The notes beneath the pieces are model-generated. The model saw only the letters and a program-made list of their open reading frames with translations, searched no databases and had not been told where the DNA came from. 64,000 nucleotides of DNA from Pyrenula massariospora (taxonomy: Eukaryota; Ascomycota; Eurotiomycetes; Pyrenulales; Pyrenulaceae). This document shows positions 1-12,181 of this stretch, in pieces. The stretch is taken from positions 3,143,230 to 3,207,229 of the forward strand of contig JAGFMI010000001.1 of the NCBI GenBank assembly GCA_021030905.1, read 5' to 3'. Each line of letters begins with the position of its first letter. Position 1 is the first letter of the stretch. Made by a program: the position numbers and the translations under genes.

Positions 1-2594
1 TTTCCACTCTGAAACCATTGAACCAATTGGCTCGAGTGAAGCCTCACCGAAAGGACGGGAAGTTCTCTTTCTGGGGAAGGCTGTGTTGCAAATCTATTCC
101 CACCATGCAAAAGCAACCCTCCAGCCAATACCAGCGACTCTCAGGCAGAGAGCTGACCCCCTGTCTTGAGCGCTAGCAAGGCTGACGGAATTTGATTCAG
201 CCTGTGATCAGTACTCGTGAACATATAAAAGGCTTCTGGCTTGGTACGAGGTTGCTGTCGACTTGTAGCTTGTTACCAGCGTTTTTCGGACATCTGAAGC
301 TTAGGGCGATAATTGCTTCTTATCTTCGTCCTCTTCCTATCGGGAGTGAAATGTCGTGCGGAGCCTTATCAAGAGATTTGAAGAACTTACACCGATGTTT
401 GCCCCCTTCGCGTCATTTTCACAAGGCTGAGAGCGGCCTCGGTCGCTTGTCGGGCATCGTGCTGCTATTCACGTTGTTTGCAACAACGATCAGAGATGAG
501 AGCTGAAGGGTTCGCAAAATATATATTGAAAGGGAAGACGGTAAGCGTCATTGACATAGCTGGATCCAGCCTCCTCGATCTTATCGCGATCGTAATCATA
601 CCCTATGAGCGTCACTCTCGAGCTCGACATCGTCCGTGTGCGGAGACAGCGTGGCGCGAATGGCACTTCCAATAGCGGAGAGTCGCAGTTCTATAGGTGA
701 GAGGCTCCCTGGTTAGTTTTTTTCCACAGTCAGCCATTTGTCAAAACTTGCTGATCAGTGCAGTAGTTCGAGCGTCTGCGGTGTTGTCATTTTTCATAGG
801 TGCCTGTTGCACGAGTCATACAGAGCTTTGAACGGCGTTGTCGGTGCTACGTTGTCCCTGACCGTCTAATTTCAAAATGGCGATTCGCAGTCAGTCTCGT
901 GAAAGGATTCTCAAAATGTCTGACGTATCAAGAGCAGTTCAGTATGCAGAGGCCTGCGCTAGTCAACGGCGACCATGTCGCGCTCTCTCGAGATCCCAAT
1001 CTTGCGGATTTTGGTCGGCCAAGCAATGAGAGGGGATGCTGCAGGGTAGAGAACCCCGCAAGGCCGATGCAGAAGACGCTGAATATCGAGGGCATTGTTA
1101 GGAGACATAGAAAGGCGTCGGCGAACTAAAAAAGAGCCTCAGAAAATTGCGAGGTACACTTGCGTCTTAACTGATCGTGGGCCCACAGATGAAACAACTC
1201 AGACTCGGGAGGATTTACTATCGTTCACCTTGTTCCACCCGTGCCAAGTGCTGTCCGGGAGCTTCCGAAATTCTTCGAGTAAGCTACTCGATTGCTCCGC
1301 CGATTTCCAACATGTTTCCTCCTTATCTCACTTCATTTCTTTACCTCTGCTGCCCAAACCCCTGTTACGTGCTCGTGGTCCGTGCATATCAATCATACAT
1401 CTCCGTGGTAAACAATTCGTGGTTCGCCAACTTACCAGACACAAAATTTACATTTTGGTCTACGTTATGTTCATATTTGCTCTTGCTAAAGCTTGCTATT
1501 TAAATTGGTGACTGTCGGAGCCTCTGCTAAGCATGCTTTGAAACACTATGTGTCTGAGCCAACACCTCCACCCTAACCTTTCTAGCCAATTGGCAGTATC
1601 CTATTGGCAGTGTAAAATGTGCCTCAGAGATCGGAATTTTGCAGCTACTCAGGGTTCAAAGGATGTGAAGCGTCCAAATGTAACGATGATAGAAAGGTGG
1701 TGAGAAAAGAGCTTTCTTTTCGTCTTTTCAAGACCATATATTACTCGTTATTTTCAACTTCCAATACAGGATAGTCACTCTGGGAGTGAACTAGATGTGG
1801 TAATAAACTATGAACCTCGTGGGACTTGAGATAGAGGCCATCTCTCGCACACTTGTATTTGGTGGGAATCCTTTCAATCTAGCCGCCGCCGGTTAGATAT
1901 CCAATACATGTCACGAGGGCCCTAAGCCGCGAAATTCCCCATATTTCCGTCATTTCTCTTAATATGAACGATGCGCAATCGAATCTTAAGAGAATGGGGT
2001 ATGTGAGGAAGACCAAAATCCTCGAATTAGTGCTCATTCTGCAGAGCATGTAGCAGTATTTAGAAGATCGAAGAATCGGAAGTGCAGCAGCGAAGGAGCT
2101 GTAAGGTCTTCATGTATGAACTCCAAGGGTCAGCTTGTCATATAGAAACACAGGAAGTATCGTCTTGCCCCATTGATACTTGCTGAGATAGCATTCAGGG
2201 TTCTCAAGCTGCATGGTGCTCGACACTGACATTTAGACCAACCAAATCCGAAAAGACGGACTCGTTTGTCCGATCCGTAAACTGAGGTCAATCTCATCGA
2301 TCTAAAGCTCATTAGAGATGGCCAAATTAATTGTTCCTCCCGGACAATAGGAGAAACAATCGTACTCCTCCATTTCGCGTTATGCTTGTGTTTGGCCCAT
2401 TGGGATTTTCCTATGAACTACTCGAGATCATAGCTTCAAAGAAATACAATCAAATTTGTTATAGTAGAATCTTCTGCGACTAACATTAGAAATAGCTAGC
2501 GATGGAAGTTATCCGTAAAGGTTGTATGAAAGCAATATTGACACAGTCCGAAAAGAAAGCGAGTTTTCGTAAATGGTGTAAGCGGCTCCAGGCG
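1..2594. other. gene-free left flank
   Basis: I see no convincing gene in this stretch. The open frames are all under about 140 codons, overlap one another on both strands, lack recognisable motifs and have no splice-restored extension. There are no terminal repeats, transposase-like frames or tRNA boxes. It ends in the 3' flank of the minus-strand HET gene. Confidence 0.6.
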
Positions 2595-4763
2595 TTATAT
2601 GATTAGAATCGGGCGTTTGAGATATGTGATTGACTGTGAGGTTGTCATTCCTAAAAGTGCCGCAATTTTGTCTTCTTCCCATATCCAAAAACTTCCTGCA
2701 CGCTCAAAGTCACCTCGGTCAGTACTCACGATAAGAATCAAGCCACGTAGCTCGTGCACTATTTCATCGTGGTAGATTGGAAGACAATACCATCTGTCGA
2801 CTTCCGTCAGCGATGATTGATTCCGATCCAGCTGCACTTCAGGTTCCAAATCTCTGTCTAGAGCATCCATCTGGGATTCTATTCCTAGGTTCTGCCCTTC
2901 GACAGCTGTTATCCATGTAAGAGTGGAGACAGATTGATCTTCTGCTGTGGCAAGGCTAATCTCTAACAAAAGGCCCTGGATCTTTAGAAAGCCACCATAA
3001 ACCATACCAAATTGGTATTCTTTCTCTGTCAATACTTCGACATTGGTGACTTTAGCGATAAGAGCATCCGGCTTCCATGCATTCGGCTGACAGATGGCTC
3101 CATTCACAGAAGCCCAAGACCACGATGGAGCCCTGTGATTCCAGCCACTGGAAGGAAGATGTGCTGTCTGCCAGAGAAGCAGATGCTCGATACCTTTCCG
3201 CCAAAACCCGGCCACGTAGCGGCCAGCTACGTAACGGCTGTCTGGAAGTTTTGATAATCTAGCAGCAATGCCAGACAACGCTATCAATTTATCACGGGAA
3301 CGCGTGACGTGAGATTCTGAATATTTTTGGACCAAATGTGCCCAAAATACAATCAGCCACAAGCGCTTGTCTGGTAGGTGTTGTGGTTCAAATTCAGCTC
3401 TAACGAATTTTTCAGGATCAAGTTCCTTAACTCCTCTTCTCATAGGATTACGACCCGGAAGAAGGCCTTTCGGGAGCACTTCTGTTGCGTCTTTCTCATA
3501 GCATTCCCAGAGAATCTGGGTCCTACCGAAATGAATCACCCTTCTAGACAAAAGCCGCTCTTGTAGGACCCATCCACGCTGAGTAAGTGGAGCGTCGTCA
3601 ACCTCTTTCGTCCACATGGAGTTATCGATGATCCGCCAACGTCGGCTTCTGAACTCGGACCTTGTTAACCGAATAGCTGGAGGATTGACATCTGCCGGTA
3701 TTCTGCTTAGGAAGAGACCACTATAGCTGTTCGGGGCAGAGGTGGCTGCTATATTGAGAGCAGAAGACGCATAGACGTGGTGCATCATATCTGCTTCTCG
3801 TCGCCAATCATTCTCGTTCTCATCCTGTAAGATGCACAAACTATCTATCCAAATGTAGCGAAAACCAAGATCACGTGTAATCTTGATAGCATCCTGGAAA
3901 TTTTTGGGAAGCTTTGACACAGCGATGTTTTTTTCGAATTCTGCAACATTACTTGCAGTGAGTGTTTGGAAGGGTTTTTTACCCCAGCAATGACTGAGAG
4001 TAACATAGTCTCCTTGAAAGTCACAAGATTGACTGCCTATAGACAACTTCACAGGACCAGATTCTGACGTTCCAACATCGACCAGCCGAGTGGGTCTCCA
4101 TTTCTTCGTATATTTCTTGCGTTGACAACGTGTATGCTTCTTGCATTCAGCTAATTGATCACGAATAAAACTTCTGGATTCTTCCGAGTCAGTCCGGCTT
4201 GCTGAGATTTGCCGAAAGTATTTTTGCACCGCTTCATACTTGTGTCAGTGATTCTATAACTGCCAGCTGTGTTTCAGGATTGGCTTACGTTTGGCCGGGT
4301 AAAGGACGAACAGCTTGTAGAAGACCCTCGGCTCATCCGTTTTCGTAAGGTGAAATGTTATGTTGACGCGAAGCTCTAATGTTGCCTCTTCAACATCCGC
4401 AGCCGGCGCTGTATGTAGAAGGTATTCTGTGTCAATAATCGAATGATGATCGGGCTGAACTTCATTCACGATAGCAGAGCAGAGATAACAATGAAGCTCT
4501 CTACTATCGACAAGGCTTGCAGTATTTATCCCGAAGTCTGCCCCTTTGCGAATTTCGTTCTCATCGTCACTCTGAATCCGGAGATTATCTAGCATGTTAT
4601 GACAGTTTAGGCAGACACCATCAAAAATTTCCGGGTCCTCTATTTTTTCGTCGTCCATTTCTTCACTCCCCAGAACATCTTTACTCCTTTGCGATTCCGG
4701 TTTGCAGGGGCGCCGAATTCTCTTCAATAGGTTAGGAATCATTGGGTCGTGCAAGAAAAACAT
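2595..4763 (-). CDS. HET-domain (heterokaryon incompatibility) protein
   Basis: Predicted product of 693 aa in two exons (4763-4289 and 4201-2595) around an 87-bp intron with a GTAAGC donor, a CTGAC branch site and a CTCAG acceptor. The first in-frame ATG is at 4763; the frame stays open a little further without another ATG. The N-terminal part has the CxxC and CxLC pairs (CLNCH, CYLC) usual before HET domains. The HET domain starts near residue 224 with YVTLSHCWG, followed by LGFRYIWIDSLCILQD, a short Asp-rich stretch and ALNIAATSA. In this family such proteins take part in non-self recognition between hyphae and can trigger cell death; that role is inferred from the domain only. The C-terminal half (about 300 residues) has no recognised death-effector domain. 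It lies alone between long gene-free stretches, as HET genes often do. Confidence 0.9.
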
Positions 4764-7743
4764 TTTGTAAGAAGCAAACGACGCATTGCTCAAGGTCGTG
4801 AGATTCGCAAACTCAGAAGAGGCGATGATTAGAAGAAGTGATCATCGGCAGAAGCGATAAGCAAATAAGTCATGTTATCTTTAGGCAGAACAAGGGTGGA
4901 AGTGCTTTTGAATCAAGCCGCAGAGAATCCGTTTTCATCAACTAGCTCTAATGATGGCAAAGCAGGGTGGGTCGCTGCGGCTGACTGACTGCGGTGGCTG
5001 CCACAAGGCTGTGGCGCTGTTAGTCGTTTAGGTGTTCGTTGGTCAGGCTCCGAGAGGCCCACCTCAGTTTTTGTGAGACTGTCGAAGGCCGATCTATTTG
5101 AAACGATGTATCACTTCATTCAAAAAATCCCACAAGGCAGACTTTAGCCTCAAGTAGGTATAAAATCCATTAAAAAGCCTTTAATTAAGCTCTACCTCTT
5201 CTTTGCCCCGCACGTGTGGGGAATCCCTGCTTGTAGAAAAATTAGAGCGACTCTCGATCATGCCTCGATCCTTGCGTGCCCTGGGGAGTATAACTATTGT
5301 CTCTGCTTTCCTACCAGACCATACAGTGTAGATGGCTTAAATTGATAAACCTTACACGCTTTCGTAAGGCTCGTTGCCTTTGAATATGCAGGTCAAGAAT
5401 TTCTCAACGCCTAGGGGCGGTCTCTTTCCTGCATGCGATAACAGCCTAGCGGACCTGTGCCACGGTATTTTCAAGCGCCTTTGTATAGCTGACCGCTCTT
5501 TCCCTCTTCTCATGCTCCTCTCCGTGTTGGCAGCCGAGGAAACTTCGCACTGGATGTAGTGCCTGAATTAGCCCGCCAGGCAGGATCTTCTTTATCCAAA
5601 GAGATGTCTAATCAACCTTCGAGTGGTAAGCGGGATTAGATATGTTCAATGCCTTTTCCCAAGGCGTTTTTGGGAGCTGATGTCTCTCTTCTAATACAGA
5701 CTGATACCGAGATTTCAAGACAGGTACTACGAATGGGATTGGACTTCATCACCACGACTAGGAGCTGATGTTAAGGCCACCGTCTGCAATGAGTGCAGGG
5801 TTAATGATCCGGCTTGCGCCATTACAATGCAACGCGCTGTCTGCCTAGCAGCTTCCGCGATATGGGCCAATAGTCGACCAGGATCCTTATACTCTTTCCC
5901 TATCATCATCATATCCATTAAGAATTAGCTGACTCCACATGATCAATGGTTTCACAACATCAACAACTCGAGAAAATACTTCTGTCTCTCTTGATGGAAC
6001 CCGGGTTGATGCCACTAGCCATAACTTCATAATCATTCTCAGCTAGGCCCATATCATGATCCAAAGTGCCCATTTGGACGATCTGAAAGAGGAGGACTAA
6101 CCTCTCCAAGACGTGTTGCTGAGTCAGAAAGCGCAATGCTGTCCAAGCTAGAGGTGCACCTTGTGATCTCCCCAGAAGTAGTTCTAGCAGAGTAGAGCAC
6201 ATTAAATCGCCTACCCTCTCAAGGGGGTTGTGACTATGTGCGGAGAAGGACGGAAGGTATCGCCACATTCCTGAAGCTAGGCGTAAAGAGCGGATGCGGA
6301 AGCAAGGCGTTACAAAGATCGGAGTGTACGCCTTGACGTTCCGACCTGGATGTCCTGCCAAAGATTCAGGACCTTGGCGCAAAATTGCCAGCGGACTCAG
6401 CAACATGTCCCAGTTCGGGGGTATTTATTTGGGTTGAATGGCTTTAATGAGAAGCTAATACTTCAACGCTACAGATAAGCGGTGATGCTGGTATCAATGC
6501 AACTATTTCCAGTGCGAGATGCTCAAATATATTTCCGTAGTAAGCTGCCATGAGGACTGGACTCTTTCTCGCTCTGTTCCGCGATTCTCGAAACATGGCC
6601 TAGGGGTTTACCAGCGTAGATTCGCAAGCAAGATTCTCCATAGGAAGCAACGCACCTATCAGCCGCAGCCAGCTTCTACCCAAAATTTCCCTTAATCTCG
6701 CTCTACAAACCTCGTAGGAAAGTGTGCAACCGCAGTCCCAGTCCGCAAAACGCAATTTCTCAAGCCTACTCCAAACATCCGATGACACGGTGCTGCGGGT
6801 CTCTACTGACGTTGCTCGTTACTGTGGCGCAGCACTAGGCCTAGCCGTAGAGGGATATCCTTTGCTTTGTCCGACCGAGGTGATGTGTTACGCTCTGTGT
6901 GCATTGCGGTACGATTTCTCATGCTTACTAGACGCTGGAGGAAGGATTTGTATGGGGTAGCGGAGATCCGGAGGCATTGCGTCGTCAGTGTTAGACGACT
7001 TTCCGGATCGGGTAGATCTAGATCGATTATACCTCAATCGCTATCAGTCCGTCTACCATTCGTCACGTTCTTCAGGGCAAAAATGAATCTTCAGGTCACT
7101 ATTCAAGCTACTTTTCGCCACATTTTACCCTCACAAATACGCCGGGCAAGTGCGTTGAAGTCCAATCCCTATTTTCATCGACCTTTCCGTGGCTTTGCAT
7201 ATCGCCACCAACAACCCTCGATGCCGGCTTATCAGACGGTCTCAAAGCGTGAATAAACGGCAGCAAACGCAGGGCTATCACCTTTGCAATAATAGATCAT
7301 AAGTCATACACCTAGGTTTTTCACCTTCATTTGCTTTGTCCCAGGGTCTGAGCTTGATGAATCCGCCTTCTAGGTGTACGTGCTTGAGATTGTTTGCAAA
7401 CCAAGACTCGTGAATAAACCCGATGAGAGTATTGCTAACTCGACAATATGAAACAATTTCGATGATCAATGCAGAATTCATCTTTTTACGTATCTGCATA
7501 ATAGCATTGTTTTCCAAGATCGACCCTTCGCGATTTTCTTTCAAACGAGTATGAGCCCACAAAGCAACAGGTCGAATTTACCACAGGCTACTGATGTTTT
7601 CAAATTGCTTGAGGTCTACTCAGCTGCGTCTACAAACCAATGTACACCAACGCTTTTCAATGTCTCTCTCTTCAAGACCTTCAGGCAACCTGTACCGGAT
7701 TTTTACACGCTTGCCACCAACCAGGTTCTAATCTTTGTTGGCA
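4764..7743. other. gene-poor stretch, weak open frames only
   Basis: About 3 kb with no recognisable gene. Two neighbouring minus-strand frames are the least unlikely coding pieces: 5960-6406 (ATG start, 148 codons, helix-like and Leu-rich in the middle) and 5727-5918 (63 codons). I recognise neither and cannot join them by a good intron. They may be chance frames or decayed gene remains. Confidence 0.4.
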
Positions 7744-8577
7744 ATGGCATCTAATATTCCGATCCGCGATATTTCGCTTCAAGAGTTTGTCAACCTGCTG
7801 AGCAAATCAGAGCCTCAGGATCACCTGGTAATTACGAGCCTTTCAAAGCGGGGCATTCTGTCCCGGTCTTCTACGCCGATGACAGAAGCTGACAACAAGT
7901 CCAATGACTCATCGTCGATGACATCCCCTGATACAAAGCTGCACCAGCTATCAAAGCCCACAGCGCCTTTGGCAACTGCATGGTGTCGCGACGTGCGTCG
8001 TATCCTGTCTCGAGCCAATGCCGGCGTTATCGCACTCCACCAAGACTTTTCAGTTATACTCAAGGATCACAACGACCTCCACTCGCTCTGGTGCAAACAA
8101 TATGCTCAACTATTCAACTACCATATTCTTCTTTCACATCACTTGGCCATCCACGACGGGGGCTGGGGAGTGAGTGATTACATTAAGGAAGACTACCGCC
8201 GTCCCGAGTTTGAGAGTATCATGACCTTAGAAAAATACGTCACAGGATTCGATGGCTTGGTAACTCAGATCCGGGGTTATGTTCAAGGTATGCAAAGTGG
8301 GATCGCGATCCTCGATGGCCAACTCTGGGACCCGGAGATTATGGGTCGCAGAACCTTGACCATTGCAGACATCTTCACAAAGCCAGCGCTGAAGTGCCTC
8401 ATCTCGAAAATCAGAGACACGATTATGGACTACAATCGATTGTTGTTGATTGTGTGGGACTATTTTGGAAAGCGCGACCCCGACGTCGGATATCTTAAGC
8501 GTAGGCAATGCAAGGGAAACAATGAAGCCAGAAATGGCACCGCAGAAGAATCAAAACTTGAAGAGGTCAAAACGTGA
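7744..8577 (+). CDS. hypothetical protein, 277 aa
   Basis: Single-exon frame opening with ATG at 7744; an upstream TTG at 7735 is in frame but not needed. The product is soluble and mostly helical, with no signal peptide, membrane segment or motif I recognise. A Ser/Thr-rich, probably disordered stretch covers residues 40-75. A conserved-looking core follows, with many Trp, His and Tyr (for example AWCRDVRRILSRANAG and HLAIHDGGWGVSDYI), and the C-terminus is charged and Lys/Glu-rich. The composition and the uninterrupted 834 nt argue for a real gene. It could be a lineage-specific fungal protein. Confidence 0.6.
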   Translation: MASNIPIRDISLQEFVNLLSKSEPQDHLVITSLSKRGILSRSSTPMTEADNKSNDSSSMTSPDTKLHQLSKPTAPLATAWCRDVRRILSRANAGVIALHQDFSVILKDHNDLHSLWCKQYAQLFNYHILLSHHLAIHDGGWGVSDYIKEDYRRPEFESIMTLEKYVTGFDGLVTQIRGYVQGMQSGIAILDGQLWDPEIMGRRTLTIADIFTKPALKCLISKIRDTIMDYNRLLLIVWDYFGKRDPDVGYLKRRQCKGNNEARNGTAEESKLEEVKT

Positions 8578-9907
8578 CGAGAGAGCCGCGAACTGATGAA
8601 GCCCTATCCTTTTCCTCTTCTAAATACATCCACATCTAGTACAGCAGCAAAGTAAACAAGGCAGGATCAATCTTCCTCCTCCCAACATCCCCTATATGAG
8701 ATCCTTAGACTATACAGTCTCATTTTCTCCCTAAAATTGATTTCATTTCCGTATTTCAGTTCCAGGTATTTTCCCATTGTTGTGAGATCCCTGCATTAAA
8801 TATCTTCTCGAAATTGACTGACCCGTCACTATTCATGAACTATCCCTGAACTATCCCACTGACCCCAAATTTGATAAGAACACCCTCCCTCCGCTCACCC
8901 TCCAATTTCTTTCTTATTTAAAAAGTCGTTAAACATCTGCACACTTTTATCCTTCTCAACAGATACTCAACAGATACTCAGTATCGGGACCAACCCGATG
9001 CCTCGACGGTGCACCCACAATAAACCTCTTACGCCTCCTCTTCCTCACTCCGATCTCATACAGACCAACCCTTCCATCAAGATCAACCGACCACACCTCC
9101 CCTCATCCACTCCATTCCCCTCTGACTCCAGCAGACCTACCAGCGCCCACAACGCATCGCTACCCATCGACCTGGCGTCACACACACTCTCTCTCATGCC
9201 CCTGAAGGACCATCTAATCCCACACCCCAATCTCGACACCACCCACCAAAGCACAACAACCATTCCCTCCATTCCTCCCTCTCTTCAGCATGTTCTTCCC
9301 CATCCCACACCATATCACCAGAACCAATGACCTCCACCTCTCCCTACCGCCACGATCGGACACATCCCGCTTCGACTCCGTTAAAGACGCGACGCCCACG
9401 CGTGCGCGAATACAGATGGTAAGCCACGGCGTAATCCCATGCCACTCTGCTTGGAGTAAGTGTATCTAATCGTCAAAGCAGAGAAGCGGAGAAGATGGTG
9501 GGTGGATCTGTCGTCGTGCTGGGAGCTTGGGTTTGGCGGAGGCGAGAGGGCAGGCTTAGGGGTGGGAAAGGGTTTCTGGGGCATGAGGGGGAGAAAGATG
9601 GGGGTTATAACGGGGACGGATGGGGGGAGAGTGTGGTATTGCGGTAAAGGATGGGCGCAAATCCAGAACCAGAAACTGAGTGATCTGGTATTTGCAAGAA
9701 AGGATAGGGGAACTGGCGCGTATTTACAACGTCCATAGAGATAGTAAAAGATGAAGTGATTTTTCGCATTTAATGCCGAAGCAAGCCATCTCCAATGAGA
9801 GGATCTAGGTCTAAACATATGCTATATACAAGAATGTAACTATCTAAACCAAAATCTACCAAAATCTGCACCCCCTCTTCCCTCCTCCCTAACAGCATCC
9901 CACCCTA
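8578..9907. other. intergenic region with promoter-like block and doubtful small frames
   Basis: The left part is a pyrimidine-rich 3' flank. From about 8900 there is a TATTTAAAA element and short tandem repeats (see separate entry). An ATG frame 8998-9330 (110 codons, very rich in Pro, Ser, Thr and His) follows, and another ATG at 9290 leads to a GTAAGC donor at 9419 with a possible acceptor near 9480. These could be exons of a small gene, but no product is recognisable and composition bias alone could keep them open. The right end is the 3' flank of the AA9 gene. Confidence 0.35.
8915..8980 (+). promoter_or_regulatory. possible core promoter: TATTTAAAA plus 11-bp tandem repeat
   Basis: TATTTAAAA sits at 8915-8923 after a CT-rich stretch. 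It is followed by an 11-bp direct repeat (CTCAACAGATA, two full copies and part of a third) at about 8956-8980, 20-40 bp before an ATG at 8998. The arrangement resembles a fungal TATA promoter with a CAAC-type start region, but the downstream frame is of doubtful reality. Confidence 0.25.
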
Positions 9908-11162
9908 CTACCTCCTCACAACATCCCTAGCATGCCTCCTAACCACCTCCCTCACCGCCCTCTTCGCCTCCTTACTCCCCTCCGCCCCGACACCTTCAAA
10001 CAGCGCCTCCAGAATCTGCCTCAGCAAATCCAGCAGCTGCGCCATAGTCATACCCGCGGTACTGATGGTCTGGCCGGCGCCCGTGGTGGCGGTGGCGACG
10101 GGGGCCGCGGAGCTGAGGATGCTGGAGGGGAGGGCGGAGATGGCGGAGGCGATGGGGGCGATGGCTGAGATTGCGCTGGAGGAGGGGTCCGCTGGGGAGG
10201 AGGTTATGACGGCTGCGGCGGAGGAGAGGGTTGTTGAGGGGGTGAGGGAGGTTGCGACGGGCAGGGAGCTGGACGGGGCGGAGGTGGATGGGGCGGCTGC
10301 GCTGGACGAAGAATTGCCCGTGCTGCCGGAGGAGGAGCCGGTGCCGGAGGAGGAGCCGGTGCCGGAGATTGGGTCGGGGCCGGGCATCGCGTAGGAGCTG
10401 AAGGTGGTGTAGAGGTTGAACTCGATGCCGGGATCGGTTTCGGTGTAGAACTTCGTTGCCGATTCGCCGGTGGGGCTTTCGGTGCCGGAGCCGGTGACCT
10501 GGAGGTTGATGCATTGAGGGTAGTTCTGCGCACCGTCGACGTTGCCCGCAGAGTGCAGAGCGATGATCTCATGGCGGAGGACGTAGTTTCCTGGTGCGAT
10601 GTTCGACGGGATCGTAAGATCATACTGGAAATTGTTGCTGATCATATTATCGGTCGCCCATACTCCGGGGTTTGAGCCAGAGATTAGGCCGGAGGTGTCG
10701 AACTTGAAAAAGGACAGAGTGCTTGGGTCGGTGACGTCGGCACAATTGGCCTGGTCGCATTTTGCCATGTAGTTGAGGATAGGACCATGGTGGGAAGCCG
10801 GCCAGGTGCTCCAGATGAGGGAGACTTTGCTGCCCGCGGCGACAGGGGCGGATGTCAAGCCGGGCTTGCCGGCCTTATGGCAAGCAATGTCGGATGTACC
10901 GTAGGCGTCAGGGGCGACATAACCTTGATCCGTAGCATTATTGAACCATCCGATGGAGGTGGGAGGTGTGGGTGAGTATTCCCACGAAGAGGGGTCAAGG
11001 CCTTGATAGCTGCATAGGTCAGTAATGGTCTCCAAGGCGAGGAATGGCATCATACGTTTTACCGTCAATGACGATACTGGCGAGATGGCCATGGGCTGCA
11101 ACCTGGGCGACAGAAGTGAAAAGCGCGGCAAGACCGGCGAAAGTGGGCTTAGAGAAAGGCAT
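9908..11162 (-). CDS. AA9 lytic polysaccharide monooxygenase (secreted)
   Basis: Copper enzyme that oxidatively cleaves cellulose or related glucans outside the cell. 402 aa in two exons (11162-11056 and 11009-9908) around a 46-bp intron with GTATGA donor, CTGAC branch and TATGCAG acceptor. The splice restores the family N-terminus: a signal peptide ending VAQVAA, then mature His1 (His24) in HGHLAS. The other copper-site residues are visible: His109 in SHHGPILNYMAKC (mature 86) and axial Tyr199 in QNYPQCINL (mature 176), with Gln197. The catalytic domain spans about 24-245. A long Gly/Ser/Ala/Pro linker follows to about residue 345, and the protein ends not in a CBM1 but in a basic, helical tail (SKEAKRAVREVVRRHARD). 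It is transcribed away from a TATA box and GGCTAA palindrome on its right. Regioselectivity cannot be read from sequence alone. Confidence 0.95.
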
Positions 11163-12181
11163 GGTCTGTTTGGATAGCAAGAGCGAAAAATGTTCAAAAA
11201 GAGAAAGATATCAAATGGATACAGAGAAATGAACCAGCTTCAATCAATGAAGGATGTGAAGGGAGTGAATGATTGAAGTCTGAAGGAGCGACTTAGAACG
11301 AAAGAAAGGTGTAGTGTTAAGATAATAAACTGCCATCCTACCAGAGCTTCTTTATATCGTCAGCACCAAAAGCGCTGGATGGTTCGTCGTTTACCGGCTA
11401 AGCCGAAGTACCGAACGAAATTGTTCCTTGTTTCATCAATCGTTCGTTAATTGCTGAAGATGAGCACAGTGTGGAGGCTCGTTGCCAAGCAGGGGAGAAG
11501 ATAGACCCTTGTAGTTCGACAGACAATTAAATTACCGTGCCAGTGGCTCTCAGACCAATCAATTGAAGGTGTTGGGCGGCACGGGGTCAGGAATAAATGA
11601 AACGAGATTCCGCCATTCTATTTCCCTGAAGGCGGTTCACAAACGGGGTTGATTTTGTGGGGGCATGACGAGCATTTTTGGCAAAGCATCAAGGAGAGGT
11701 GGGGTCGTGCCATGATCGAGACTCGCATCAAATAATACTTGGATGATTTGGACATGAAAGCGATGAGGGCCAAGAGAAGAGCAGTGGGCGTTTCGTTTCC
11801 AGTAGATGGCCTTTGATGAAGCGAGCCAATCGGCGATTTACATTCTGTAAAGCTTGGCTTTCGGCGTTTGATGTTTGGTGTTTTATGCTTGACGAAACAC
11901 ACCATCCCCGATGGGGGAGGAAGGCAAGGAGATTGCGCGGGCAGAGATTGTGTAGAAACACGTGGCGAGGTTTTCTGTGGCTTTGCTCGGTCAATTTCAG
12001 CCTCTTGCGCCGAAGCTAGTAGACTAACAGAGACCTCGAGAAGGTCGAGGTCAGACACGTGCAGAACGGCTGTGCTTTGAGCTAACACAGCTTTCATTTG
12101 AGGGATTCTAAATCCTAAATCACGTCTCCAGAGACGACCTTGAGCCGTCCCTTAGCAACCTCCAAGTCGATAATCCATTAG
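11163..12181. other. intergenic, AA9 promoter side and eIF2D 3' flank
   Basis: About 1 kb between two minus-strand genes. It holds the AA9 5' leader and promoter elements listed separately. A 159-codon minus-strand frame at 11618-12097 has an ATG but a low-complexity, motif-free translation and overlaps plus-strand frames; I do not call it a gene. Confidence 0.5.
11350..11405 (-). promoter_or_regulatory. AA9 promoter: TATA box and XlnR-like palindrome
   Basis: Read on the minus strand, TATAAAG lies at 11356-11350, 188 bp before the AA9 start codon. About 40 bp further upstream is the perfect 11-bp palindrome CGGCTAAGCCG (11395-11405), which contains GGCTAA, the core bound by XlnR/Xyr1-type activators of cellulase and xylanase genes. 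Spacing and gene type fit; binding is inference. Confidence 0.45.

Noticed and set aside
9996-10623. overlapping Arg/His- and Ala/Pro-rich frames
   Set aside because: Shadows of the AA9 Ser-rich linker.
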